From IMG/VR virus record IMGVR_UViG_3300032797_000085, positions 1-31,963 of that record: a DNA stretch of 31,963 nt; one strand, given 5' to 3'. Both the position numbers and the translations under genes were made by a program. The DNA is from a virus. Of the stretch, positions 7,734 to 13,898 are shown piece by piece; position 1 is the first letter of the stretch, and each line of letters starts with the position of its first letter. Below the pieces are notes generated by a model. It ran no database searches. It had not been told where the DNA came from and worked only from the letters and a program-made list of their open reading frames with translations.

Positions 7734-8538
7734 AAACGAATCCTGCGGCTCCTTTATGGCCACCGCCTCCGTATTTCTGCGCTATCTCCGACACGTCTAT
7801 CTTTGTGGAGTATAGCCCTATCATCCACTTCTCCCCGTTGAACTCAAAGGAGAGGCACACATCATACTTTTGCATAAGGTCACCGAATACAAGGCTTCCA
7901 AAGTTGTAGAACCCACAGGCATAGCACTTGTGGCCTTCAAATTCGGTTTCAAAGCCATACGATTCACGGTAGTCCTTGCATACCCAATCCCTGAACCGGA
8001 CGCATATAGACCCCTCTTTTTTAATTTGCTCTATGAACTCTTTATCGTCCTGAAACAACCTATCCCACGTGTTGCTCTTCGGATCCTGCGGATAAGGAAG
8101 CAGTCCGGTGGTGAAGTTCTTTGTTTCAAATCCGAACTCCCACTTCCACGCGTCCATATCTGCTATGAGTAGAACTGCCGGTGGGGGGTCTGTCTTGTAG
8201 AAGTATTTCCAACATAGGGAACAGGCAGCCGTTTCAACACTACGGATACCGTCTATATGTTCCATCTTCTTAATCTGTAAAGAGGTCTTATGATGGTCTA
8301 TCCAAACTATATTCTTTGTTCTCTTTAACAGCTGGTCTACTACCTTATCGTCCTCCACGCAGAAATCTACTATGTAAACGTACTCATTCTCCTTGACTTT
8401 ATCTATCGGGAACTCTTTTTCATAATCCATTTCTTCCAATTTTATATCGTCGTGTCCCCAATTTGTTTCAGTAACATACCTGTAAACTATTGCCCCTGAA
8501 CACCTTCCATCCAGGTCCGAATGATGCACTATTAACAT
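7705..8538 (-). CDS. DHH/DHHA1-family phosphoesterase
   Basis: The 277-residue protein has the DHH-superfamily metal motifs: HHSDLDG (residues 5-11), a VDF aspartate (D58), DHH (81-83), and near the C-terminus the DHHA1 substrate-binding motif GGGGHKGAAGF (257-267). Relatives include RecJ, oligoribonuclease NrnA and pAp phosphatases, Mn-dependent enzymes that cleave short oligonucleotides or nucleotide phosphodiesters. The short length favours a nanoRNase or cyclic-dinucleotide-type enzyme over RecJ. In a phage it could recycle oligonucleotides or degrade signalling nucleotides; the substrate is not decidable from sequence. It lies 6 nt after the gene at 8545-8847. Confidence 0.85.
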   Translation of the reverse strand: MLIVHHSDLDGRCSGAIVYRYVTETNWGHDDIKLEEMDYEKEFPIDKVKENEYVYIVDFCVEDDKVVDQLLKRTKNIVWIDHHKTSLQIKKMEHIDGIRSVETAACSLCWKYFYKTDPPPAVLLIADMDAWKWEFGFETKNFTTGLLPYPQDPKSNTWDRLFQDDKEFIEQIKKEGSICVRFRDWVCKDYRESYGFETEFEGHKCYACGFYNFGSLVFGDLMQKYDVCLSFEFNGEKWMIGLYSTKIDVSEIAQKYGGGGHKGAAGFVYDKLPFKKV

Positions 8539-8544
8539 ACTTTC

Positions 8545-8847
8545 TTAAAAGCTGACCTCACCATCGTCGTCAGCTTCATCCTCCACAGCATCCCTAAGGT
8601 CATTAAGCATAGTCCTAAGGGTTTCTATTTGACCGAAAGCTATCATAATGTTGCAACCGTCTTTTGCGTCTAGGAAATCTCCTTTATTCTTACCCTTAGT
8701 TTCAAAGGCAACAAAGTTACCTACAAAGCATACTTTGTCATTATTGGCAGCGGTGAACCGTCTTATCATTTCCATAAGGTCACGAAGTTCACACTGGAGG
8801 GGAGTAGTTTCCTTTTTTTCTTCTTTTTTCTTCTTCCAATCTTCCAT
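8545..8847 (-). CDS. Hypothetical protein, 100 aa, with SSB-like acidic C-terminus
   Basis: The start ATG at 8847 follows GAGGAG. The N-terminus is a Lys/Glu helix (MEDWKKKKEEKKE), the core is mixed (RFTAANNDKVCFVGNFVAFETKGK), and the protein ends in EDEADDDGEVSF. An acidic tail ending in an aromatic residue is the hallmark of partner-recruiting tails on single-stranded DNA-binding proteins such as SSB and T7 gp2.5. Whether this is a DNA-binding or adaptor protein is inference only. It sits between the UvsW-like helicase and the DHH phosphoesterase. Confidence 0.65.
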   Translation of the reverse strand: MEDWKKKKEEKKETTPLQCELRDLMEMIRRFTAANNDKVCFVGNFVAFETKGKNKGDFLDAKDGCNIMIAFGQIETLRTMLNDLRDAVEDEADDDGEVSF

Positions 8848-8857
8848 TTTTATCTCC

Positions 8858-10240
8858 TCATACGACGCTTACTGTATGTCCTTCACTCTTGTAAATGTTC
8901 TTTCTTATCTCTGAATGTCTAGTTAGGTAACGGTTGCCTTCGTCATAGAAGTCATAGACCGAAACATACCCCTTTTGGTTAGGTCTAAGAGCCCTTCCCA
9001 GACGTTGAACTACCTTTCTGAACCCCTTTCCGGCACTTGCTATAATGATAGCATCTATGCCCTTTTCAAAGTCTATACCCTCGTCAAATATCGTGGAGCC
9101 TATTAGGACGTATTTATCGTGGGAATTTATGAAGTTCTGTATCTCTTCGTATCGTTCAAGGGAGTCTACCCCTCCCCATAGGAACGTGGTATTCGGTATT
9201 AGGTGTTGAAGTTCCCGGCCGTGGTCTATATGGTTGATAAGGATAAGGATCCTGCCATCTTCCTTCTCGGCTATCTTGCGAATCATCTCATTACGTATAT
9301 TATTGTTAACTACAAACTCTTTATAGGCAGCTTTCCACTCTACTCCCTTGGCATCCTCGTTCTTTACCGAAAGCATACCGATTATGGGTCGGACCAGTAG
9401 TCCCATATCTATAAGCTCTTTGGTAGTCTTTTCGTAGATAACGTCCCCTATGGACTTCTTGATAGTCCAGTCTATCGCCTTGTCCTCATATGTGAAAGGA
9501 GTAGCATCAAACCCCAGCTTAACCAAAGCAGAGGTCTTTTTGGATAGTTCGGAGTAGGTATTGGCCGCTTGGTGCTTACATTCGTCTACCACTAACACGT
9601 CTGCTGTCTTATAGACCTCCGGGAAATTCATAATGGATTGGATGGTTGAAAAGATATACCTCTTGCCTTTATAGTTCTGTTCCCCTCCCCATATGATGCC
9701 GATTTCCTCGGCCGGGAAACCATAGGATATCATTCGGTCATAGAGTTGCATTACGAGGTTAATTTGACCTGCAACGATAATGGCTCGTTTAGGCTGGTAT
9801 GCTTTCAGGACAGCACAAATTACGACCGTCTTGCCACCCCCGGTTGCGATTTTGACTATGCCAAATCCTTCTCTTAAACAAGTCTGCACGGCTTCTATCT
9901 GATACCCGCGTAGCTTGATATTCGGCAGAAAGTCCTCTGGTATTTCGGAGTATTGCGGCTTTAGGGTGGATCGGTTGTTCTCAAACGAGTAGGATAATGT
10001 GTTAGTATCAAGAAAATGTAGCAGTTCTTTCAATAGACCTATGGGAAGCTTGCCTGCCTGCGTATAGAACTGTATCGTTCCATCCCAACCACCCTCACGA
10101 TACTTTTTGGCAAACTGGGCTCCTGTCTTAAAGACAGTGAAGTATTTTTTCAGGAATTGGTTTATATAACTTGACGTTTCTATCTGCATCCAAAACTGGT
10201 CTATAAACTTGATCCTGACCTGCGCTCTATTATCTATCAT
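8858..10240 (-). CDS. SF2 DNA helicase, UvsW/XPB-like
   Basis: The 460-residue protein is an ATP-dependent superfamily 2 helicase like T4 UvsW, which unwinds branched DNA and R-loops during recombination-dependent replication. Walker A is ATGGGKT (132-138), motif II DECKH (219-223), motif III-like DATPF (245-249), motif V GSTIFDEGID (381-390) and motif VI QRLGRALR (412-419). The first 105 residues form the UvsW-type N-terminal domain (GGWDGTIQFY). ATG 10240 is the earliest possible start because an in-frame stop lies three codons upstream. A six-codon ORF (10250-10230, MKENDR) overlaps this start and has the better-placed Shine-Dalgarno, hinting at coupled translation. Confidence 0.9.
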   Translation of the reverse strand: MIDNRAQVRIKFIDQFWMQIETSSYINQFLKKYFTVFKTGAQFAKKYREGGWDGTIQFYTQAGKLPIGLLKELLHFLDTNTLSYSFENNRSTLKPQYSEIPEDFLPNIKLRGYQIEAVQTCLREGFGIVKIATGGGKTVVICAVLKAYQPKRAIIVAGQINLVMQLYDRMISYGFPAEEIGIIWGGEQNYKGKRYIFSTIQSIMNFPEVYKTADVLVVDECKHQAANTYSELSKKTSALVKLGFDATPFTYEDKAIDWTIKKSIGDVIYEKTTKELIDMGLLVRPIIGMLSVKNEDAKGVEWKAAYKEFVVNNNIRNEMIRKIAEKEDGRILILINHIDHGRELQHLIPNTTFLWGGVDSLERYEEIQNFINSHDKYVLIGSTIFDEGIDFEKGIDAIIIASAGKGFRKVVQRLGRALRPNQKGYVSVYDFYDEGNRYLTRHSEIRKNIYKSEGHTVSVV

Positions 10241-10325
10241 TTTCTTTCATTTTTATCGCCTTTCTTCAACTAAACAGATTGCGGCCAGCGTGTCTTGGTA
10301 AGTAGTACCTTGTTTAGCCTTCCTA

Positions 10326-10592
10326 TCAATTATTTGTACAATTAATAGGGTTTTTAATAGAGGTTTTTGATGAAGGATAATGAAAATCTTTTAATAAGTT
10401 TTTATTACCCTCACCTCTATTATAGGTATATACTTGCTTTGACTTGGAAGAACCTATCGGTGTTCTGACAGGATAGAAAGAGTTCGCTTTTACTGACACG
10501 GGTATTGTCGGCACCCCAGCCGCTTGGACGCGGTCCGCACGCTGCCGGACTACGTATAAATCTTTTGTTCTACTTACCTTGTTTAGTGTCAT
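10326..10592 (-). CDS. Hypothetical protein, 88 aa
   Basis: ATG 10592 follows TTGAGGATAT, a usable Shine-Dalgarno. The product is basic (MTLNKVSRTKDLYVV...) and contains VKANSFYPVRTPIG and an Asn/Lys-rich end; no family is recognised. Its first codons contain CTAAACAAGGTA, and the same 12 nt recur just past its end at about 10306-10317. Coding status is only moderately supported, since the surrounding 560 bp is the least coding-like part of the window. Confidence 0.45.
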   Translation of the reverse strand: MTLNKVSRTKDLYVVRQRADRVQAAGVPTIPVSVKANSFYPVRTPIGSSKSKQVYTYNRGEGNKNLLKDFHYPSSKTSIKNPINCTNN

Positions 10593-10630
10593 ATATCCTC
10601 AACATTTCTAAGGAACCCGCTGGATTGTGG

Positions 10631-10714
10631 TCAGGGTATCTTTCCTATTTCCGTCTTTATGTGTAGGTAAGAGGTTCGACACGCAATGGATTTGTCAGCT
10701 TTTAAGACCGTCAA
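10631..10714 (-). CDS. Possible 27-aa ORF, TTG start
   Basis: GGAGGG lies 7 nt before a TTG at 10714, opening MTVLKADKSIACRTSYLH and stopping at 10631. It is the only ORF with a good ribosome site in the 208-nt gap between the genes at 10592 and 10801. The product is basic and unrecognised. The rest of the gap holds stop codons in all minus-strand frames and nothing else I can identify. Confidence 0.2.
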   Translation of the reverse strand: MTVLKADKSIACRTSYLHIKTEIGKIP

Positions 10715-10800
10715 GCAATTACCCTCCGAATTCACTACACCGGTTGACTCGTTATTTTAGGGAAATAAAAGTCAGAATAAACAAAAACCCTTTAAGGCGG

Positions 10801-11022
10801 TTAAGCCTTCGGTATCGGTCTTAGGATTATGTCGTGGAGTATGTCTTCTCTTTTTAGGTCTGTGTCTACTATGATTTTATGTGTTACTACGAACTGAAGT
10901 CCGTACTTCGTAAGGACGGTATTTACTTCCTCGGCGCATTTCTTTACACTATCGAGAAAAGCCTTCTGTTCCGGGGTTAATTCCGGTGTCTTTGGTGCTT
11001 CTACTTTTACTTCGTCTGCCAT
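10801..11022 (-). CDS. Hypothetical small phage protein, 73 aa
   Basis: ATG 11022 follows AAAGGAGACG. The N-terminal third is a Pro/Glu linker (MADEVKVEAPKTPELTPEQK), then an amphipathic helix with KKCAEEVNTVLTKYGLQFV and a C-terminal beta segment. Small phage proteins with a helix of the form CxxEVNxVLxKYG are common and uncharacterised. It is first in the transcription unit that continues through the helicase and DHH genes, preceded by promoter P2. Confidence 0.65.
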   Translation of the reverse strand: MADEVKVEAPKTPELTPEQKAFLDSVKKCAEEVNTVLTKYGLQFVVTHKIIVDTDLKREDILHDIILRPIPKA

Positions 11023-11042
11023 TTTTATACGTCTCCTTTACT

Positions 11043-11073
11043 ATATTAATACTAAAACGAGCGAAAAATTACT
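11043..11073 (-). promoter_or_regulatory. Bipartite phage promoter candidate P2
   Basis: On the minus strand AGTAATTTTT (11073-11064), 12 nt, then TATTAATAT (11051-11043). The downstream leader is about 20 nt and holds AAAGGAG before ATG 11022. The upstream box overlaps the stop of the sigma-like gene. Confidence 0.6.
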
Positions 11074-11578
11074 CATATTTTTTCATCTCGTCGTAATCCA
11101 CCATTAAGGACTTATAATCGAGGCCCATCTTTGCGGCTACGTTTATTATGTAGTTTTTCGTCAGGACCGGGGATTTATACCAACCCTTACGGAGCTCCTT
11201 CTTAAGCTCGTTCTGTATGCCGTAGACGATACAGCACGTAAAGTAGTTGAATGCCTTTGACTTAACCCGGCCGTCCTTATGCGCGGGCTTCCAGCAGTGG
11301 ATAGCGGTCATCATATTCAACATCATACTCTGGATCAGGTCTTCCTTATCGTGTGAGTTCGGCATAGGGAAATTTCCGGGGCAGATGTTATTGTAGATAT
11401 TACGGACGGCTATGTTGTAGACGGAATTGATTATCTTTTTGAAGATTACGAACAGCTGGTCAAGGGTCTTTGGATCCTTTGTTCTCTTATACCGACGAAG
11501 TAATCGCTCAAACTCATCATTATCTACATACTGGACCTTTGGCTTCTTTTGGGCCGATTCCTGCTTTTTCTTTGCCAT
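11069..11578 (-). CDS. gp55-like phage sigma factor
   Basis: The 169-residue basic protein has a sigma region 2-like core: HDKEDLIQSMMLNMMTAIHCWKP (about 76-98), then KAFNYFTCCIVYGIQNELKKELRK (108-131). The same order, D(E)LIQ..M...AI...KP followed by FAYFT..I..A...I.KE, is seen in T4 late sigma factor gp55 (185 aa), which lacks region 4. It would direct host RNA polymerase to phage promoters. A basic N-terminus (MAKKKQESAQKKPK) precedes. The start ATG 11578 has no Shine-Dalgarno and lies 7 nt after a TATTAATA box, so its own message may be leaderless and come from the same promoter class. It is transcribed divergently from the 11687 operon. Confidence 0.7.
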   Translation of the reverse strand: MAKKKQESAQKKPKVQYVDNDEFERLLRRYKRTKDPKTLDQLFVIFKKIINSVYNIAVRNIYNNICPGNFPMPNSHDKEDLIQSMMLNMMTAIHCWKPAHKDGRVKSKAFNYFTCCIVYGIQNELKKELRKGWYKSPVLTKNYIINVAAKMGLDYKSLMVDYDEMKKYE

Positions 11579-11584
11579 ACATAC

Positions 11585-11615
11585 ATATTAATATAAAAAA
11601 GTGTAAAATTTTACA
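11585..11615 (-). promoter_or_regulatory. Bipartite phage promoter candidate P3 (sigma-like gene)
   Basis: On the minus strand TGTAAAATTT starts at 11615, then 12 nt, then TATTAATAT (11593-11585), followed by ATG at 11578. The upstream box is half of a palindrome shared with divergent promoter P4. The whole architecture matches P6 closely, including a T-rich run before TATTAATAT. Confidence 0.65.
11602..11615. repeat. 14-bp perfect palindrome shared by divergent promoters
   Basis: TGTAAAATTTTACA reads the same on both strands. Each strand supplies the TGTAAAATTT box of one divergent promoter (P3 and P4). It could equally be an operator where a dimeric regulator controls both units. Confidence 0.7.
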
Positions 11616-11632
11616 TACTTTCGCATTAATAT
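11602..11632 (+). promoter_or_regulatory. Bipartite phage promoter candidate P4 (start of plus-strand block)
   Basis: TGTAAAATTT (11602-11611), 12 nt, then CATTAATAT (11624-11632), the same spacing as the other sites with one change in the first base of the -10-like box. It points at the gene starting at 11687, leaving a leader of about 45-50 nt with GGAGGG before the TTG start. Confidence 0.55.
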
Positions 11633-11686
11633 TACTGTTAGGGTATTGACTTTACTCAAAAGTAAGGTAAACTTGGAGGGTAAACT

Positions 11687-11872
11687 TTGAAACAGACGGA
11701 AAAAATAGTTAGGCAGTATATTTTCTCGTTCGCGGAGATAAAGAAAGCATTAGGTATCAGGGGAGAGCTGAAATCTTCTACTCTCTGGGAAGGGCTTTCT
11801 CCGAATGATGAGGAACAGGGTCTTTCACGGGATAAGGAAACGATAGAGATTATAACAGAGGAACAGAAATGA
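11687..11872 (+). CDS. Hypothetical protein, 61 aa, TTG start
   Basis: A TTG at 11687 follows GGAGGG by 6 nt. The product begins MKQTEKIVRQYIFSFAEIKKALGI, which looks helical, and ends in an acidic tail (ETIEIITEEQK). No family is recognised. It is the first gene of the rightward block and overlaps the next gene by ATGA. Confidence 0.6.
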   Translation: MKQTEKIVRQYIFSFAEIKKALGIRGELKSSTLWEGLSPNDEEQGLSRDKETIEIITEEQK

Positions 11873-12063
11873 AACAGGACGTTTCACCGTGCTGTGGCGC
11901 GGAGTTCAGGAGTTATACAGCACACGACTATCCTTTTGAAAGTGGGTATAAATGTTCGTGTTGCGGGCAGGAGTGGAGTTACTTACAGATGTCTAGGGAT
12001 GAACATAAGAAGCCGTGCGAGCCTTGGGCCAGATGTTCGTGTGGAAAGCGTAAAAAGAAATGA
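11869..12063 (+). CDS. Small zinc-ribbon protein, 64 aa
   Basis: Two CxxC-like knuckles, SPCCGAEF and CSCCGQEW, frame a short beta segment, the usual four-Cys zinc ribbon, and a third Cys group (ARCSCGKRKKK) follows. The start overlaps the preceding stop by ATGA and the end overlaps the next gene by ATGA. Such phage proteins may bind nucleic acid or host proteins; no target is evident. Confidence 0.75.
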   Translation: MKQDVSPCCGAEFRSYTAHDYPFESGYKCSCCGQEWSYLQMSRDEHKKPCEPWARCSCGKRKKK

Positions 12064-12533
12064 AGCTTAATATAGGTTGTGGAGTTTGGAGACCTGCCGG
12101 ATATGTTACTTATGATTTGTATGACGCTACGGCTGACGTTCAGGGTGATGCGAGAAAACTTCCTTACGAAGATGGCTCAATAGAAGAGATACTGGCTTCT
12201 CACCTATTAGAACATTTCGACTTTAAAGAAGCTTTCGCAGTGCTGACAGAGTGGAAACGTGTGCTTTGTCACGGAGGGAAGCTGATATTAGAAGTCCCCA
12301 ACCTTGAGAATATCTGCCGTAAATTCGCAGACGATCCAAGCTCAAGAGTAAATTTGTATATACAGATATTCGGAGCTCCTTGGTATCCCGGTCACGGGCA
12401 TTTATTCGGGTACGCGCCAGAGCAGTTGTTATGGACATTACAGACCGTAGGATTTAAGGATATAATAAGGATGCCACCGCAGAGATACTTGGAGCTCGGG
12501 GACCTGTGTATGCGATATGAGTGTTTAAAATGA
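12060..12533 (+). CDS. Class I SAM-dependent methyltransferase (Methyltransf_11-like)
   Basis: The 157-residue protein opens MKLNIGCG, a motif I SAM-binding loop, followed by an acidic residue in YDLYDATADVQGDARKLP and the PYEDGSIEEILASHLLEHF block typical of small-molecule methyltransferases. It lacks the (D/S)PPY motif of DNA amino-methyltransferases, so it is unlikely to modify DNA bases directly. Related domains in phages and bacterial surface loci methylate sugars, lipids or metabolites. It is shorter than most of the family (about 200 aa) but appears complete, with GHLFGYAPEQLLWTLQTVGF near the end. ATGA overlaps on both sides. Confidence 0.75.
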   Translation: MKLNIGCGVWRPAGYVTYDLYDATADVQGDARKLPYEDGSIEEILASHLLEHFDFKEAFAVLTEWKRVLCHGGKLILEVPNLENICRKFADDPSSRVNLYIQIFGAPWYPGHGHLFGYAPEQLLWTLQTVGFKDIIRMPPQRYLELGDLCMRYECLK

Positions 12534-12715
12534 TATCTCCGTGTCCTCACTGCTATTGTATGACCAAGACTATTAAAGGCAAGTGTGGGAAGTGCAAAAA
12601 GACGAAATTCCATAGGCCGGAGGGCAGTTTGGCTTCGGATTATAACGATGTGCAGATGAATGACCACAAGACTTTGCTGACCGACGAGGAGGTGAGGAGA
12701 GGTCAACATCACTAA
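12530..12715 (+). CDS. Small zinc-ribbon protein, 61 aa
   Basis: ATG 12530 overlaps the methyltransferase stop by ATGA and is preferred to a GTG at 12521. The product has CPHCYC and CGKCKKTKF, a four-Cys zinc knuckle pair, followed by a charged tail (DVQMNDHKTLLTDEEVRRGQHH). It lies 22 nt before the primase gene. Function unknown. Confidence 0.65.
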   Translation: MISPCPHCYCMTKTIKGKCGKCKKTKFHRPEGSLASDYNDVQMNDHKTLLTDEEVRRGQHH

Positions 12716-12737
12716 ATAGTATAGTACAAAGGGCATA

Positions 12738-13700
12738 ATGGACGTATCTGCCGAATTCATACAATATATATTAAAGAAACAGGATATAGATTTTAAGCAT
12801 TACCCGGACAAAGGGTTCTTCCAAATCTGTAACCCGTTCACTGACGATAGAAAGTTCCATATGGGACTGAACTATCGGCTTCAAGTTTATAACTGTTTCA
12901 AGACCTCCGAAAAGGGTGGTCTTTTCTTTTTCTTCCGAAAGCTATTGAACGTGTCGGAGGAGAGGCTGATACATATGCTTATGAAGTTCAACAAGCATAA
13001 GCCTATCGTTATCAAGGAGCAGGAAGAGGTAGTAGATGACGGAGTGGTCCACTATCACAACGTTCCTAATAACTGGGTATTGGTTGACGATATACCGGCC
13101 CAACCGGCAAAGAGTATGCACTATGCTTATCTATTACGTAGGAACATATCTAAGGATAAGATACTAAGGAATAAGTTCTATTACTCTACTCAAGATACAT
13201 CGAGAGTTGTAATACCTTACACTATGAATGGGAACTTGGTCTATTGGATAGCACGGGATATATTAGGTAAGGCGGATAAGAAGTACCTATATCCCCCAGA
13301 GAACCTTGTAAAGAACAAGCGCAGTGATCTTCTATATAACTATGACTTCGCAAACCGAGATGAACTAATTATATGCGAGGGGCAGTTCAACGCACTCATA
13401 GTTGATGGGGTTGCCATAGGGGGTAAGGATATATCAGATATGCAGTTGAAGCTGATACGGTTTATGGCACCGAAAAAGGTCATATTGGCATTTGACCAAG
13501 ACGTTCCGGGGAAGAAGGCTATAGCGAAGAACTTGCCTTTACTTGCTCCATACTTTAATGACAACCTATATTTTCTATCGGCAGATGTTACGGAAGAGGA
13601 CTTTGCGGATATGGGAGAAGAGGGAGCTCGTCGGTATATTACATCAAACGTTAGTCGTTATACACCGGCCAGTGCTTATGCCGAAAAATTCTTCCATTAA
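12738..13700 (+). CDS. DNA primase with TOPRIM domain
   Basis: The 320-residue protein is a DnaG-type primase that would make RNA primers for the helicase encoded downstream. The TOPRIM core is clear: ELIICEGQFNAL with E214, then AIGG, and VILAFDQDVPGKKA with DQD at 253-255 binding metal. The N-terminal zinc domain is partly degenerate: ICNPF (C31), H41 and YNCF (C53) fit the CHC2 layout, but the last CxxC pair is reduced to a single Cys. Length is similar to T4 gp61. It has no helicase domain; that is a separate gene at 15619. A short hairpin spans its stop codon. Confidence 0.85.
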   Translation: MDVSAEFIQYILKKQDIDFKHYPDKGFFQICNPFTDDRKFHMGLNYRLQVYNCFKTSEKGGLFFFFRKLLNVSEERLIHMLMKFNKHKPIVIKEQEEVVDDGVVHYHNVPNNWVLVDDIPAQPAKSMHYAYLLRRNISKDKILRNKFYYSTQDTSRVVIPYTMNGNLVYWIARDILGKADKKYLYPPENLVKNKRSDLLYNYDFANRDELIICEGQFNALIVDGVAIGGKDISDMQLKLIRFMAPKKVILAFDQDVPGKKAIAKNLPLLAPYFNDNLYFLSADVTEEDFADMGEEGARRYITSNVSRYTPASAYAEKFFH

Positions 13701-13708
13701 GAATGGAA
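13692..13708 (+). terminator. Hairpin across the primase stop codon
   Basis: TTCCATT (13692-13698) and AATGGAA (13702-13708) form a perfect 7-bp stem with a 3-nt loop, followed by TATTTAG. It is AT-rich with no long U run, so it is a weak terminator or RNA-stability element at best. Its right arm overlaps the upstream box of promoter P5. Confidence 0.3.
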
Positions 13709-13734
13709 TATTTAGAACGGATTTGTATTAATAT
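13704..13734 (+). promoter_or_regulatory. Bipartite phage promoter candidate P5
   Basis: TGGAATATTT (13704-13713), 12 nt, then TATTAATAT (13726-13734), with ATG 13741 only 6 nt further on. It would serve the membrane peptide, the bS21 homologue and probably the genes through the replicative helicase. Confidence 0.6.
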
Positions 13735-13740
13735 CTATGT

Positions 13741-13887
13741 ATGAAAAATTTACTTATTGTTTTGGGCGTTGTCGTATATATTGTGATAGTCATTCTACTG
13801 GTGAACGAAAGGCCGCAACAGCAATATCATAAGTCTTGTTCCACTTGTAGCAGTGGCAAATGCAACGCTGTAATTGAGGTTAGATAA
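13741..13887 (+). CDS. Small membrane protein with Cys-rich tail, 48 aa
   Basis: ATG 13741 opens MKNLLIVLGVVVYIVIVILLV, one transmembrane helix, then a polar tail with CSTCSSGKC, three closely spaced cysteines. There is no Shine-Dalgarno, and the -10-like box ends 7 nt before the ATG, suggesting a leaderless message. An ATG at 13737 in another frame gives a 31-residue product without features and is less likely. Function unknown. Confidence 0.6.
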   Translation: MKNLLIVLGVVVYIVIVILLVNERPQQQYHKSCSTCSSGKCNAVIEVR

Positions 13888-13898
13888 CGGGGGTGTAG

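Noticed and set aside
10331-10350. TATTAATTG on the minus strand upstream of the helicase as another phage promoter
   Set aside because: The sequence 22 nt upstream has no TGKAAWWTTT-like box, and the second box deviates.
10600-10700. tRNA-like GGTTCGA near 10669
   Set aside because: The flanking bases do not form a T stem and no acceptor or anticodon stems can be paired. No tRNA gene was found in the window.
11646-11673. Sigma70-like TTGACT, 16 nt, TAAACT before the 11687 gene
   Set aside because: Transcription would begin at about 11680, on top of the GGAGGG ribosome site, so it could not give a normal message. P4 explains the region better.
13737-13832. Alternative ORF from ATG 13737 (31 aa)
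   Set aside because: It competes with a clear membrane protein starting at 13741 and has no feature of its own.
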